Positions 17,816 to 27,211 of a DNA stretch of 64,000 nucleotides are shown one piece after another. The notes below the pieces were generated by a model that saw only the letters and a list, made by a program, of their open reading frames with translations, ran no database searches and was not told the origin of the DNA. Origin of the DNA: Streptomyces sp. NBC_01314 (GTDB taxonomy: Bacteria; Actinomycetota; Actinomycetes; Streptomycetales; Streptomycetaceae); NCBI RefSeq assembly GCF_041435215.1, contig NZ_CP108394.1, forward strand, positions 4,464,001 through 4,528,000, in the 5' to 3' direction. Each line of letters starts with the position of its first letter. The stretch's first letter is position 1. A program made the position numbers and the translations under genes.

Positions 17816-17995
17816 CTACGCAGCCCTGGAGCGCCGATCACCCGCAGGCCGCCGCCCCTCCACCTTCACCGGCGGAGCCAGGGGCGGAGCCGGGGGCGTG
17901 GAAATCGCCTTCGCCGCCGCACAGGAAGCCAGAAGATCCCGCATCGACACCCCGCCCGCCCCGGACGGCGTCGGCTTACGTTCCGCTGTCGACAT
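17816..17995 (-). CDS. Small (59 aa) protein beside an iron-box-like site
   Basis: A 59-residue protein from ATG 17995 with a perfect GGAGG seven bases upstream, which is strong support for a real gene. The sequence has an N-terminal disordered region, a helix MRDLLASCAAAKAIS, and a Pro-rich basic end. It is not a recognised family to me. The promoter region contains an iron-box-like palindrome (18028-18043), which suggests repression by a DmdR/IdeR-type regulator when iron is plentiful. It is separated from the 17141 gene by an intergenic repeat. Confidence 0.65.
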   Translation of the reverse strand: MSTAERKPTPSGAGGVSMRDLLASCAAAKAISTPPAPPLAPPVKVEGRRPAGDRRSRAA

Positions 17996-18027
17996 GGACG
18001 CCTCCTGATGCCACCGGCGAGCCAAGT

Positions 18028-18043
18028 TAGGTAGACCTAACCA
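18028..18043 (-). promoter_or_regulatory. Iron-box-like palindrome GTTAGGT-AG-ACCTAAC
   Basis: A perfect palindrome with 7-bp arms, 33 bases upstream of the small ORF start. It shares TTAGGT...CCTAACC with the DmdR1/IdeR box (TTAGGTTAGGCTAACCTAA-like); the central three to four bases and the last bases differ. The resemblance is partial but specific in a GC-rich genome. Confidence 0.5.
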
Positions 18044-18136
18044 AGGACTGGTTACCATGTGACCACGCCGGAACGCCGAACGCAACACGTTGCCGACACC
18101 TTGTCGGAACCCACACAGGACCGGATCAGGACCGGG

Positions 18137-18667
18137 TCAGGCCGATAGCACACCCAGCTCCACCGAAGCCCACCGCTCGCCCAGCCCGGTGACGGTCACC
18201 TGCCGTACCTCGTCCGTGGTGTCCCCGACAGCCCGATGGATGACCACGTTCAGCCGGTCGTCCGTCAGCTCCTCGACCTTGCCCTCGCCCCACTCCACGA
18301 CGATCACCGAATCCGGCAGCGAGACGTCGAGATCGAGGTCCTCCATCTCGTCCAGCCCGCCGCCCAGGCGATACGCGTCGACGTGGACGAGCGGCGGCCC
18401 CTCCACCAGCGAGGGATGCACCCGGGCGATGACGAAGGTCGGCGAGGTGACCGCACCCCGCACCCCCAGCCCCTCCCCGAGCCCCCGGGTCAGGGTCGTC
18501 TTCCCGGCGCCCAACTCCCCGTTGAGCATCACGAGATCGCCCGCGCGCACGAGCTTGGCCAGGCGACGGCCCAGCTCCAGCATCTGGTCGGGCGAATTTA
18601 CGGTGATCCGCAGAGACGTGCCGGACTCACCCGGGACGTGCGGTGCTGCTGGCGCTTCCATAACCAC
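18137..18667 (-). CDS. tsaE: tRNA threonylcarbamoyladenosine biosynthesis ATPase TsaE
   Basis: A 176-residue P-loop ATPase that stimulates TsaBD turnover. Walker A is GELGAGKTTLTRG, followed by the family motifs SPTFVIARVH and LVHVDAYRL, and VIVVEWGEGK. ATG 18667 overlaps the 3' end of the hydrolase gene by 41 bases; ATG 18661 is an equally good start. It is part of the alr-hydrolase-tsaE minus-strand series upstream of the t6A operon. Confidence 0.92.
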   Translation of the reverse strand: MVMEAPAAPHVPGESGTSLRITVNSPDQMLELGRRLAKLVRAGDLVMLNGELGAGKTTLTRGLGEGLGVRGAVTSPTFVIARVHPSLVEGPPLVHVDAYRLGGGLDEMEDLDLDVSLPDSVIVVEWGEGKVEELTDDRLNVVIHRAVGDTTDEVRQVTVTGLGERWASVELGVLSA

Positions 18668-19871
18668 TTACGGTAGCCCCCGCCGGAACGGCCCCCGCGC
18701 GGGTGAGAAGGTCGGCGAGCCGGTCGGTCACGACCTCGGGGTGTTCCAGCATCACCAGATGCCCGGCGTCCGGTACGAGCACCAGCTCCGCGTCCGGCAG
18801 CAGATCGGCGATCGCCTCGCTGTGCTCGCTCGGCGTGACGAGGTCCTTGACCCCGGCCAGCACGAGCACCGGCAGCTCGGTGAAGGCCACGAGCGCCTCG
18901 GTCTTGTCGTGCTCGGTGAACGCCGGATAGAACTCGGCGACCACGTCGATCGGCGTGCCCTCGATCATCCGCTCGGCGAACCGCGCGACCGCCGGGTCGA
19001 CGTCCCGCGAGGCGAACGAGTACCGCTTGATGATCCCGGCGAACAGCTCGGCGGTCGCCCGCCGCCCCCGCTCCACCAGCGCGGCCTGCTGCCCCAGCGC
19101 CTTCAGCACACCCGGCAGCACCCGCCGCACCGCGTTGACGCCGGCGACCGGCAGCCCGAAGTTGACCTCGCCGAGCCGCCCCGACGACGTACCGACCAGC
19201 GCGACGGCGACGACCCGCTCGCGGATCAGCTCCGGGTCGTGCGCGGCCAGCGCCATGACGGTCATGCCGCCCATGGAGTGGCCGACGAGCACGACGGGCC
19301 CCTCGGGCACCGCCGCGTCGATGACGGCCTTGAGGTCGCGCCCGAGCTGGTCGATGGTGACCGGCAGCCCGTTCTGCACCTGGGCGCCCCGGCCGGAACG
19401 GCCGTGACTGCGCTGGTCCCAGTGCACGGTCCGTACGACACCGCGCAGCGCGGCCCGCTGGAAGTGCCAGGAGTCCTGGTTGAGGCAGTAGCCGTGGCTG
19501 AAGACGACGGTGACCGGGGCCGGTGCCTTGCGGCCGAAGAGCCGGCGCCTGCGGGGTGAGAGCGCGGCCTCCGGCTCGACGTCGTCGACCTCGTAGTACA
19601 GCTCGGTGCCGTCGTCGGCGTACGCCTTGCCGGGGGTGCCGCGCAGCGCCCCGTACGGGCCGGTGGAGTCGAGCGCCAGCTGGGCCTTCCTGCGCATGCC
19701 GCGCCCGACGGTGAGCCGCTCTATGGCGACGCCGGCCGCCGCTCCCGCCGCGACCACGCCTATCGCCGCTCCCGCGACACCGGCTCTGCGCCAGATCCCG
19801 TCGCCGGACGCGGCCGAGGCGGCGGCCGCGCTCGCGACGGCCTCCACGGCCTCCGCGCTGCTCTCGCTCAC
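18627..19871 (-). CDS. Alpha/beta hydrolase with N-terminal membrane segment
   Basis: A 414-residue protein. After an Ala-rich start and a hydrophobic helix (GVAGAAIGVVAAGAAAGVAI) comes an alpha/beta-hydrolase fold: the oxyanion region VVFSHGYCLNQDSWHF, nucleophile elbow VGHSMGG (Ser), LAGVKDLVTP with the acidic residue, and DAGHLVMLEHP with the catalytic His. GTG 19871 is chosen because GAGGAG lies seven bases upstream; the open frame continues to 19919. It lies between alr and tsaE, an arrangement usual in streptomycetes. The substrate is unknown. Confidence 0.83.
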   Translation of the reverse strand: MSESSAEAVEAVASAAAASAASGDGIWRRAGVAGAAIGVVAAGAAAGVAIERLTVGRGMRRKAQLALDSTGPYGALRGTPGKAYADDGTELYYEVDDVEPEAALSPRRRRLFGRKAPAPVTVVFSHGYCLNQDSWHFQRAALRGVVRTVHWDQRSHGRSGRGAQVQNGLPVTIDQLGRDLKAVIDAAVPEGPVVLVGHSMGGMTVMALAAHDPELIRERVVAVALVGTSSGRLGEVNFGLPVAGVNAVRRVLPGVLKALGQQAALVERGRRATAELFAGIIKRYSFASRDVDPAVARFAERMIEGTPIDVVAEFYPAFTEHDKTEALVAFTELPVLVLAGVKDLVTPSEHSEAIADLLPDAELVLVPDAGHLVMLEHPEVVTDRLADLLTRAGAVPAGATVSGYGSASSTARPG

Positions 19872-19953
19872 ATCCCGCTCCTCATCGCCGACATGTCCGG
19901 TCTCGCTGTCGCTCCGCACACCTGTACGGAGTTACCCGTCTGGTTCGTCTTTC

Positions 19954-20008
19954 ACTTACTCGTGCACTGGCTCGTGTACTGGCTCGTACGCTCGTGCGCT
20001 TACTCGTG
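19954..20008. repeat. Short imperfect repeats of CTCGTG/CTGGCTCGT between alr and hydrolase
   Basis: CTCGTG-containing units (CTCGTGCACTGG, CTCGTGTACTGG, CTCGTACG, CTCGTGCG, CTCGTG) follow one another in the 142-base gap. No coding or hairpin role is evident. Confidence 0.5.
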
Positions 20009-20061
20009 TTCAGGTCCCGGGGTCACATACTCACTCACGGGCCCGGGTCGCACGCGCCCGC

Positions 20062-21222
20062 TCACTCACCCGTGTCGACATAGACGCGCGGAACGCGGGT
20101 TCCGATGCGCGTCACGATCTCGTACGCGATGGTCCCGGCCGCCTGCGCCCAGTCCTCGGCGGTCGGCTCGCCGCCGTCACCGGCCCCGAACAGCACGACC
20201 TCGTCCCCGGCGGCGGGTTCGTCCCCGCCCAGGTCGACGACGAACTGGTCCATGGCCACCCGGCCCGCGACAGTCCGCCACTTGCCGCCGACCAGTACGG
20301 GCCCGGTGCCGGAGGCGTGCCGGGGGATGCCGTCCGCGTAGCCGACGGGGACCAGGCCGAGGGTCGTGGCGCCGGGCGTGACGTAGTGATGCCCGTAGCT
20401 GACGCCGTGGCCCCCGGAGACGTGTTTGACCAGCGCGAGCGAGGCGCTGAGCCGCATCACCGGGCGCAGCCCGAGGTCGGCCGAGCTGCCCAGCTCCGGG
20501 CTGGGCGAGATGCCGTAGACCGCGATTCCCGTCCGTACGAGATCGAAGTGCGTGTCCGGGCGGGTGAGGGTGGCCGGCGAGTTGGCGATGTGCCGCACCT
20601 CGGGGCGGACCCCCTGCTCCTCCGCGTAGGCGACCATCTCGCGGAAGCGGGTGAGCTGGGCCTCGATGGAGGGGTGCCCCGGCTCGTCGGCGCAGGCGAG
20701 GTGCGACCACAGTCCGGTGACCTTCACCAGCCCCTCGGCCTCCGCGCGCAGCGCCCCGGCGACGAGCTCCGGCCAGTCGTCGGGCAGGCAGCCGTTCCGC
20801 CCGAGCCCGGTGTCGGCCTTGAGCTGCACGCGCGCGCGCAGACCCACGGCACGGGCGGCCTCGGTGACCTCCCGCAGCGCCCACATCCCGCTGACGGCGA
20901 CATCGAGATCCGCCTCGACCGCCTCGCGCCAGGGCCCGCCCGGCGCCCACAGCCAGCACATCAGCCGCCCCGACAGCCCCGCCGCCCGCAGCGCCAGCGC
21001 CTCCTCGGGCGTGGCCGTCCCCAGCCAGGTCGCCCCCGCCTCGACCGCCGCCCGCGCACACCGCACCGCCCCATGGCCGTACGCGTCCGACTTGACCACG
21101 GCCATCAGTTCGGCGCCCGCGGCCAAGGCGCGCAACGTCCGCACATTGGCCCGCAGGGCATCCAGATCGATGTCGGCACGGGCCCGCAGGGGCGCGCTCC
21201 GCAGAGGTGCTGTCTCACTCAT
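20062..21222 (-). CDS. alr: Alanine racemase
   Basis: A 386-residue PLP enzyme making D-alanine for peptidoglycan. The PLP lysine is K44 in AVVKSDAYGHG; the catalytic Tyr of the second domain is in HGVSYGHHYVTPG; LVPVGYADGIPR and VAMDQFVVDLG are family signatures. The length is as expected. It starts at ATG 21222. The transcript probably continues to the hydrolase and tsaE genes, although a 190-base gap with repeats intervenes. Confidence 0.94.
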   Translation of the reverse strand: MSETAPLRSAPLRARADIDLDALRANVRTLRALAAGAELMAVVKSDAYGHGAVRCARAAVEAGATWLGTATPEEALALRAAGLSGRLMCWLWAPGGPWREAVEADLDVAVSGMWALREVTEAARAVGLRARVQLKADTGLGRNGCLPDDWPELVAGALRAEAEGLVKVTGLWSHLACADEPGHPSIEAQLTRFREMVAYAEEQGVRPEVRHIANSPATLTRPDTHFDLVRTGIAVYGISPSPELGSSADLGLRPVMRLSASLALVKHVSGGHGVSYGHHYVTPGATTLGLVPVGYADGIPRHASGTGPVLVGGKWRTVAGRVAMDQFVVDLGGDEPAAGDEVVLFGAGDGGEPTAEDWAQAAGTIAYEIVTRIGTRVPRVYVDTGE

Positions 21223-21621
21223 GTCAGCCCCAGTGTCTCAGAGCCCACGACAGCCCTTCGAACGGGCGCAGCCCGTCCGTCCAAGGGCGCGGGACTCCAT
21301 CACTCCGCGGCTCCGCCGCGTGGGCGCGACAAGCCACGACGGACCGGCAGCCCGCCACGCACGAGAACCCCCACCCCTAACCCGAGATCCACGCACCCCA
21401 TGGACCCGAGCCTGCTCGTCATTTGTCTGCTCGTCATTTGCCTGCTCGTCACGTGATCAGCGATACGTGCCGCACACGCGCGTGTGAGGGCGCCGCGCGT
21501 ACGGTCACCCGATAGCCGCGTGGGAAGTCACCCGATCTGAGGGCTCACCGACGCCACCGGTGTCACGTACAGTCACACAGGGCACACGACAGGTCGCGAA
21601 CGGTACGACACAGGGGTTGAT
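21223..21621. repeat. Gap alr-glmS holding two repeat types
   Basis: No gene is seen in this 399-base gap between divergent genes. At 21305-21352 is a copy of the CGGCTCCGCCGCGTGGGCGC/GACAAGCC repeat module also found at 33965-34010 and 36923-36953. At 21411-21455 are three 15-base tandem units (CCTGCTCGTCATTTG, with the third ending ACGTG). The last 160 bases before glmS should contain its promoter, but no convincing box was found. Confidence 0.6.
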
Positions 21622-23469
21622 ATGTGCGGAATCGTGGGATACGTCGGCTCGCAGTCCGCGATCGACGTGGTCCTGGCCGGGCTGAAGCGGCTGGAGTACC
21701 GGGGGTACGACTCCGCGGGCGTGGCGGTACTGGCCGACGGGGGCCTGGCCGCCGCGAAGAAGGCCGGGAAGCTGGTCAATCTGGAGAAGGAGCTGGTCGG
21801 ACGCCCGCTGCCGAACGGTTCGACCGGTGTCGGCCACACCCGCTGGGCCACCCACGGCGGCCCCACGGACGTCAACGCCCATCCGCACCTCGACAACGCG
21901 GGCCGGGTCGCCGTCGTCCACAACGGCATCATCGAGAACTTCGCCGCGCTGCGCGCCGAACTGGCCGAGCGGGGCCACGTTCTGACCTCCGAGACGGACA
22001 CCGAGGTCGTCGCCCACCTGCTCGCCGAGGAGTTCTCGTCGTGCGACGACCTCGCGGAGGCGATGCGGCTGGTGTGCCGTCGACTGGAGGGGGCGTTCAC
22101 GCTGGTCGCGGTGCACGCGGACGCGCCGGGCGTGGTCGTGGGCGCCCGCCGGAACTCACCCCTGGTGGTCGGCGTCGGCGAGGGTGAGGCCTTCCTCGCC
22201 TCGGACGTGGCCGCGTTCATCGCCCACACGCGGTCGGCGATCGAACTGGGCCAGGACCAGGTGGTCGAACTGCGCCGCGACGGCGTCATGGTGACGACCT
22301 TCGACGGCCGCCCCGCCGAGGTCCGCTCGTACCACGTCGACTGGGACGTGTCGGCGGCGGAGAAGGGCGGCTACGACTACTTCATGCTCAAGGAGATCGC
22401 CGAGCAGCCCAAGGCGGTGGCGGACACGCTCCTCGGCCGTATCGACGCGGCGGGCTCCCTGTCCCTGGACGAGGTCCGGATTCCCGACCCGGAGCTGCGT
22501 GAGCTGGACAAGGTGGTCATCGTCGCGTGCGGCACGGCGTTTCACGCGGGCATGATCGCCAAGTACGCCATCGAGCACTGGACCCGTATCCCCTGTGAGG
22601 TCGAGCTGGCGAGCGAGTTCCGCTATCGGGACCCGATCCTCGGCCCGCACACCCTGGTCATCGCCATCTCCCAGTCCGGCGAGACCATGGACACGCTGAT
22701 GGCCCTGCGGCACGCACGTGAACAGGGCGCCCGAGTCCTCGCCATCTGCAACACCAACGGCTCGACGATCCCCCGCGAGTCCGACGCGGTCCTCTACACC
22801 CACGCGGGCCCGGAGGTGGCGGTCGCCTCCACGAAGGCGTTCCTGACGCAGCTGGTGGCCTGCTACCTCGTCGCCCTCTATCTCGGCCAGGTACGCGGCA
22901 CCAAGTGGGGCGACGAGATCCGGGCGGTCGTCCGCGACCTCTCCCGCATCTCCCGCGAGGTGGAGCGGGTCCTCGAAACGATGGAGCCGGTACGGGAGTT
23001 GGCGCGCACCCTCGCCGACAAGAACACGGTGCTGTTCCTGGGCCGCCACGTGGGCTACCCGGTGGCCCTGGAAGGCGCCCTGAAGCTCAAGGAGTTGGCC
23101 TACATGCACGCGGAGGGCTTCGCGGCGGGCGAGCTGAAACACGGTCCGATCGCCCTGATCGAGGAGGACCTCCCGGTGGTCGTGGTGGTCCCCTCCCCGG
23201 CGGGCCGCTCCCTCCTCCACGACAAGATCGTCTCCAACATCCAGGAGATCCGCGCGCGCGGTGCACGCACCATCGTCATCGCAGAGGAGGGCGACGAGGC
23301 GGTGGTCCCGTACGCCGACCACCTGATCCGCATCCCGGCCACCCCGACCCTGCTCCAGCCCCTGGTCGCCACGGTCCCCCTCCAGGTCTTCGCCTGCGAA
23401 CTCGCGACGGCCAGGGGGAACGAGGTGGACCAGCCACGAAACCTGGCGAAGTCGGTGACGGTGGAGTGA
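21622..23469 (+). CDS. glmS: Glutamine-fructose-6-phosphate aminotransferase (isomerizing)
   Basis: A 615-residue enzyme forming glucosamine-6-phosphate for cell-wall synthesis. The start MCGIVGYVG places the N-terminal nucleophile Cys at position 2 (Ntn glutaminase domain, with HTRWATHGGP). Two SIS domains follow (VIVACGTAFHAGMIAKYAIE; ISQSGETMDTL; LFLGRHVGYPVALEGALKLKE in two parts) and the end NLAKSVTVE is the family signature. ATG 21622 is unambiguous because Cys2 must follow it. The stop codon lies inside a 19-base tandem repeat. Confidence 0.96.
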   Translation: MCGIVGYVGSQSAIDVVLAGLKRLEYRGYDSAGVAVLADGGLAAAKKAGKLVNLEKELVGRPLPNGSTGVGHTRWATHGGPTDVNAHPHLDNAGRVAVVHNGIIENFAALRAELAERGHVLTSETDTEVVAHLLAEEFSSCDDLAEAMRLVCRRLEGAFTLVAVHADAPGVVVGARRNSPLVVGVGEGEAFLASDVAAFIAHTRSAIELGQDQVVELRRDGVMVTTFDGRPAEVRSYHVDWDVSAAEKGGYDYFMLKEIAEQPKAVADTLLGRIDAAGSLSLDEVRIPDPELRELDKVVIVACGTAFHAGMIAKYAIEHWTRIPCEVELASEFRYRDPILGPHTLVIAISQSGETMDTLMALRHAREQGARVLAICNTNGSTIPRESDAVLYTHAGPEVAVASTKAFLTQLVACYLVALYLGQVRGTKWGDEIRAVVRDLSRISREVERVLETMEPVRELARTLADKNTVLFLGRHVGYPVALEGALKLKELAYMHAEGFAAGELKHGPIALIEEDLPVVVVVPSPAGRSLLHDKIVSNIQEIRARGARTIVIAEEGDEAVVPYADHLIRIPATPTLLQPLVATVPLQVFACELATARGNEVDQPRNLAKSVTVE

Positions 23470-23508
23470 GACGGTGGCGGTGGAGTAAGACGGTGACGGT
23501 GGAGTGAG
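23453..23508 (+). repeat. Three 19-bp tandem repeats spanning the glmS stop codon
   Basis: The unit CGGTGACGGTGGAGTGAGA is present at 23453-23471, 23472-23490 (two changes) and 23491-23508. The first copy encodes the last residues and stop of glmS, so duplication occurred 3' of an intact end. Confidence 0.8.
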
Positions 23509-23595
23509 CCGACGGGCCGGGGGCGGGACTTGGCCACGCGTCCGCTCGTCCTCCGCTCGTCCTCCGCTCGTCGAGGTCACCGTAGGGTGCGGATC

Positions 23596-23967
23596 ATGCC
23601 CATCATCGGAGTCGGCATCGACGTCGCCGAGATCGACCGTTTCCGCGCCTCGCTGGAACGCACACCCAGCATGGCCGACCGCCTCTTCCTCCCCGAGGAA
23701 CTCACGCTCCCCAGCGGGGAGCGCCGGGGCATCGCCTCCCTCGCGGCCCGCTTCGCCGCGAAGGAGGCCCTCGCCAAGGCCCTCGGCGCCCCCAGCGGCC
23801 TCCGCTGGACCGACGCCGAGGTCTACGTCGAATCCTCCGGCCAACCCCGCCTCCGGGTCACCGGCACGGTCGCGTCCCGCGCCTCCGAACTCGGCGTCAA
23901 GTCCTGGCACATCTCCCTGAGCCACGACGCGGGGGTGGCTTCGGCGGTGGTGATCGCCGAGGGGTGA
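23596..23967 (+). CDS. acpS: Holo-[acyl-carrier-protein] synthase
   Basis: A 123-residue 4'-phosphopantetheinyl transferase. The Mg-binding signatures are [12 protein letters not shown] and [14 protein letters not shown]; the C-terminal [11 protein letters not shown] strand is typical. It activates acyl carrier proteins of fatty acid (and some polyketide) synthesis using CoA. ATG 23596 starts the conserved IIGVGID strand. It is followed by nnr after about 300 bases. Confidence 0.93.
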   Translation: MPIIGVGIDVAEIDRFRASLERTPSMADRLFLPEELTLPSGERRGIASLAARFAAKEALAKALGAPSGLRWTDAEVYVESSGQPRLRVTGTVASRASELGVKSWHISLSHDAGVASAVVIAEG

Positions 23968-24271
23968 GTGGCGGGGGCGCCTGACAGCTCGGGGGTACGC
24001 ACACCAGGGCGGCTACGGGTCGTACGTGGCCGATCGCGCGGTTCCCCGCGCCCCTGAAAGGGCACGACCGCCCACCCCCTCATGGCCGCGGGCAAACCCT
24101 GCCACCCCTCCCCAACTGCGGGCAATCGTGCCGCTGGGGCGGCACAGTGGGCGCAGCGGCACCCGGTCGGCGCCGGCGAGCAAACCGCCCCCGCCGAGCG
24201 ACAGCCAAGCGCACGCACCCGCACCCCCGCCCAGCTGCACCCACCTCCCACCCCAAGGCAGACTCATCCCC
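23968..24271. repeat. acpS-nnr gap with inverted copy of the dispersed repeat
   Basis: The 304-base gap contains CGCGCGGTTCCCCGCGCCCC (24035 on), the reverse complement of the GGGGCGCGGGGAACTGCGCG core. The rest has no coding character or strong hairpin that I can see. Confidence 0.6.
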
Positions 24272-25714
24272 ATGCGCTCAGCCCACCGCGTTGAAACCGT
24301 CCGCACAGCCGAACGCACCCTCATGGACCGCCTCCCCGACGGCGCCCTGATGCAACGCGCGGCCGCAGGCCTGGCCGCGGCCTGCGCCGACGCCCTCCGC
24401 CGCCGCGTCTACGGCAGCCGAGTGGTCCTCCTCACCGGCAGCGGAGACAACGGCGGCGACGCCCTCTACGCCGGCGCCCGCCTGGCGAAGCGAGGCGCGG
24501 GAGTGACAGCCGTCCTCCTCGCCCCGGACCGCACCCACGCGGCCGGTCTCAAAGCCCTCCTCCGCGCGGGCGGCACCACAGCCACCCCCTCGACCGCCGC
24601 CGCCCACATCCACCACGCCGACCTCGTCCTGGACGGCGTCGTCGGCATCGGCGGCAAGGGCGGCCTCCGCCCCGAAGCCGCCCGCCTCGCCGACCTCGTG
24701 GCCGCCTCCCCCGCCACGGTCGTCGCCGTGGACCTCCCGAGCGGCATCGAACCGGACACCGGCGAGGTGCGCGGCGCGGCCGTCCGCGCCGACCTCACCG
24801 TCACCTTCGGCACCCACAAGCCGGGCCTCCTCATCGACCCGGCCCGCGAGTACGCCGGCTCGGTCCGTCTGATCGACATCGGCCTGGCGAGCACCCTCCC
24901 GGCCACCCCCGCCCTGGAGTCCCTCCAGCACGCCGACGTGGCAGCCCTGCTCCCCCGCCCGTCCCAGGAGAGCGACAAGTACCGCCGAGGAGTCGTAGGC
25001 ATCGCGGCCGGCTCGACCCGCTACCCGGGCGCGGCGGTCCTCGCGGTCGCGGGCGCCCTGCGCGGCGGAGCGGGCGCGGTCCGCTACGTCGGCGCGGCCA
25101 CCGACGCGGTCCTCGCCCGCTTCCCGGAGACTCTGGTTTCGAACACGGGCCCGAAGAAGGCGGGACGGGTTCAGGCCTGGGTCGCCGGTCCCGGAGCGGG
25201 CGACGACCCGGCCCCCGTCGCCGAGGCCCTCTCCACCGACGTCCCCGTCCTCCTCGACGCCGACGGCCTGCGCCTCGCCGACCGCGAGACAGTACGCACC
25301 CGCCGGGCCCCGACCCTGCTGACCCCGCACGCGGGCGAGGCCGCGGCCCTCCTGGGCATCTCCCGCGAGGAGGTCGAGGCCTCCCGCCTCACCGCCGTAC
25401 GCGACCTGGCCCGCGCCTACGACGCGACGGTCCTCCTCAAGGGCTCCACCACGCTGATCGCCGCCCCGGACCCCGACACCCCGGTCCGCGTCAACGCCAC
25501 CGGCACCCCCTGGCTCGCCACCGCCGGCAGCGGCGACGTCCTCTCGGGCCTGGCGGGCTCGCTCCTGGCGGCCGGCCTCTGCGCCCTGGACGCGGCGAGC
25601 GTGGCGGCGTACGTCCACGGCCTGGCGGGCCGCTACGCCGCCGACGGAGCCCCGGCGGGCGCCCACGACGTGGCGGAGGCGATCCCGGCGGCCTGGCGGG
25701 ACATCACGACCTGA
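24272..25714 (+). CDS. nnr: Bifunctional NAD(P)H-hydrate epimerase / ADP-dependent dehydratase
   Basis: A 480-residue fusion that repairs hydrated NAD(P)H. The N-terminal YjeF_N half (about 1-215) has LTGSGDNGGDALYAGARLAK and VAVDLPSGIEPDTGEV. The C-terminal ribokinase-like half has KYRRGVVGIAAGSTRYPGAA, LTPHAGE and the catalytic ATAGSGDVLSG. The length is usual for the fusion. ATG 24272 is used; the open frame upstream overlaps the intergenic repeat. The neighbours acpS and nnr are a common streptomycete pair. Confidence 0.92.
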   Translation: MRSAHRVETVRTAERTLMDRLPDGALMQRAAAGLAAACADALRRRVYGSRVVLLTGSGDNGGDALYAGARLAKRGAGVTAVLLAPDRTHAAGLKALLRAGGTTATPSTAAAHIHHADLVLDGVVGIGGKGGLRPEAARLADLVAASPATVVAVDLPSGIEPDTGEVRGAAVRADLTVTFGTHKPGLLIDPAREYAGSVRLIDIGLASTLPATPALESLQHADVAALLPRPSQESDKYRRGVVGIAAGSTRYPGAAVLAVAGALRGGAGAVRYVGAATDAVLARFPETLVSNTGPKKAGRVQAWVAGPGAGDDPAPVAEALSTDVPVLLDADGLRLADRETVRTRRAPTLLTPHAGEAAALLGISREEVEASRLTAVRDLARAYDATVLLKGSTTLIAAPDPDTPVRVNATGTPWLATAGSGDVLSGLAGSLLAAGLCALDAASVAAYVHGLAGRYAADGAPAGAHDVAEAIPAAWRDITT

Positions 25715-25765
25715 CGCCCACGCCGTCGGCCCGGCTCGCCCAACTCCCTTCCCTTCTCCGGGCCC

Positions 25766-26008
25766 TCACTCCCCCTCCTCTATCCGGTCGATCGCCTCCC
25801 GCACCATCCCGAGGTACTCGACCTCCTCGCACCGGGGCTTGCTCCCCATCCGGTACATGTCCATCGCGTCGGAGAGACACTCGCCCAGATCCTCATCAGG
25901 CAGATCGGCCGAGAGTTCGCTGCACACCCGCCCGGCGAACTCCGCATCACCGCGCGTAGACCCACTCCGAACGGCGCCCCGGAACCGCAGACGCACACCA
26001 AAAGCCAT
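25766..26008 (-). CDS. Small acidic hypothetical protein (80 aa)
   Basis: An 80-residue protein from ATG 26008 with GGGGGAT upstream. It is acidic in the second half (LPDEDLGECLSDAMDMYRMG, EVEYLGMVREAIDRIEEGE) with three Cys residues. The helical end reads like a small cytosolic protein. It is convergent with nnr. No family is recognised. Confidence 0.6.
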   Translation of the reverse strand: MAFGVRLRFRGAVRSGSTRGDAEFAGRVCSELSADLPDEDLGECLSDAMDMYRMGSKPRCEEVEYLGMVREAIDRIEEGE

Positions 26009-26199
26009 GTGAATCCCCCAATTCCCCCTGCCCCGCCGGGAGGCGGCTCCCTCCCGACCGCCCGGACGCTAGTCCTCCCCCCATTTCAGGTCCATACCTT
26101 CGTCACAGTTCCCGCACAGCAAGGGGCAAATCCTCTACTGTGCCCCCGGCGTGACGGACCCCACCCGCCACGCCGTTCAAACTCCGTTAACAATGGACT

Positions 26200-27189
26200 G
26201 TGATCTCACCGGTCTCCTCGTTGCCGCGGAGCGCCCACCGGCCCAGGCCGGAGGCGACTCCCTACGTCGACCTCACCCGTGCCGAGTGGAGCGCGCTGCG
26301 CGAAAAGACGCCGCTCCCGCTGAACGCCGAGGAGGTCGAGAAGCTGCGCGGCCTGGGCGATGTCATCGACCTCGACGAGGTACGGGACATCTACCTGCCG
26401 CTGTCCCGGCTCCTCAACCTCTACATCGGCGCCACCGACGGCCTGCGCGGCGCCCTCAACACCTTCCTGGGTGAACAGGGCTCCCAGTCCGGCACCCCGT
26501 TCGTCATAGGAGTCGCCGGCTCCGTGGCCGTCGGCAAGTCGACCGTCGCCCGTCTCCTCCAGGCCCTCCTCGCCCGCTGGCCCGAACACCCGCGCGTGGA
26601 GCTGGTCACCACCGACGGCTTCCTGCTGCCCATGAAGGACCTCCAGGAACGCGGCCTGGTCTCCCGCAAGGGCTTCCCCGAGTCGTACGACCGCCGGGCC
26701 CTGACCCGTTTCGTCGCCGACATCAAGGCCGGCAAGGACGAGGTGACGGCCCCCGTCTACTCCCACCTCATCTACGACATCGTCCCCGACCAGCGGCTCA
26801 CGGTCCGCCGCCCCGACATCCTCATCGTCGAGGGCCTCAACGTCCTCCAGCCCGCCCTCCCCGGCAGCGACGGCCGCACCCGCGTCGGTCTCGCCGACTA
26901 CTTCGACTTCAGCGTGTACGTCGACGCCGGCGCCGACGACATCGAGCGCTGGTACCTCAACCGTTTCAAGAAGCTCCGTCAGACCGCCTTCCAAAAGCCC
27001 GACTCGTACTTCCGCAAGTACACCCAGGTCTCCGAGGACGACGCCGTCGACTACGCCCGCACCCTCTGGCGCACCATCAACAAGCCCAACCTGGTCGAGA
27101 ACATCGCCCCCACCCGGGGCCGCGCCACCCTCATCATCCGCAAGGGCCCCGACCACAAGGTGCGCCGCCTCAGCCTGCGCAAACTGTGA
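26200..27189 (+). CDS. coaA: Pantothenate kinase, type I
   Basis: A 329-residue P-loop kinase, the first and rate-setting step of coenzyme A synthesis. The P-loop is [12 protein letters not shown] (104-115). Other signatures are [22 protein letters not shown] and VEGLNVLQ. The start is GTG 26200 in the sequence ACTGTGATC; an in-frame later start would remove the usual N-terminal segment [14 protein letters not shown]. It stands as a single gene before the DUF389 gene. Confidence 0.94.
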   Translation: MISPVSSLPRSAHRPRPEATPYVDLTRAEWSALREKTPLPLNAEEVEKLRGLGDVIDLDEVRDIYLPLSRLLNLYIGATDGLRGALNTFLGEQGSQSGTPFVIGVAGSVAVGKSTVARLLQALLARWPEHPRVELVTTDGFLLPMKDLQERGLVSRKGFPESYDRRALTRFVADIKAGKDEVTAPVYSHLIYDIVPDQRLTVRRPDILIVEGLNVLQPALPGSDGRTRVGLADYFDFSVYVDAGADDIERWYLNRFKKLRQTAFQKPDSYFRKYTQVSEDDAVDYARTLWRTINKPNLVENIAPTRGRATLIIRKGPDHKVRRLSLRKL

Positions 27190-27211
27190 AGCGGTGGGCA
27201 TCGCGTGGGCC

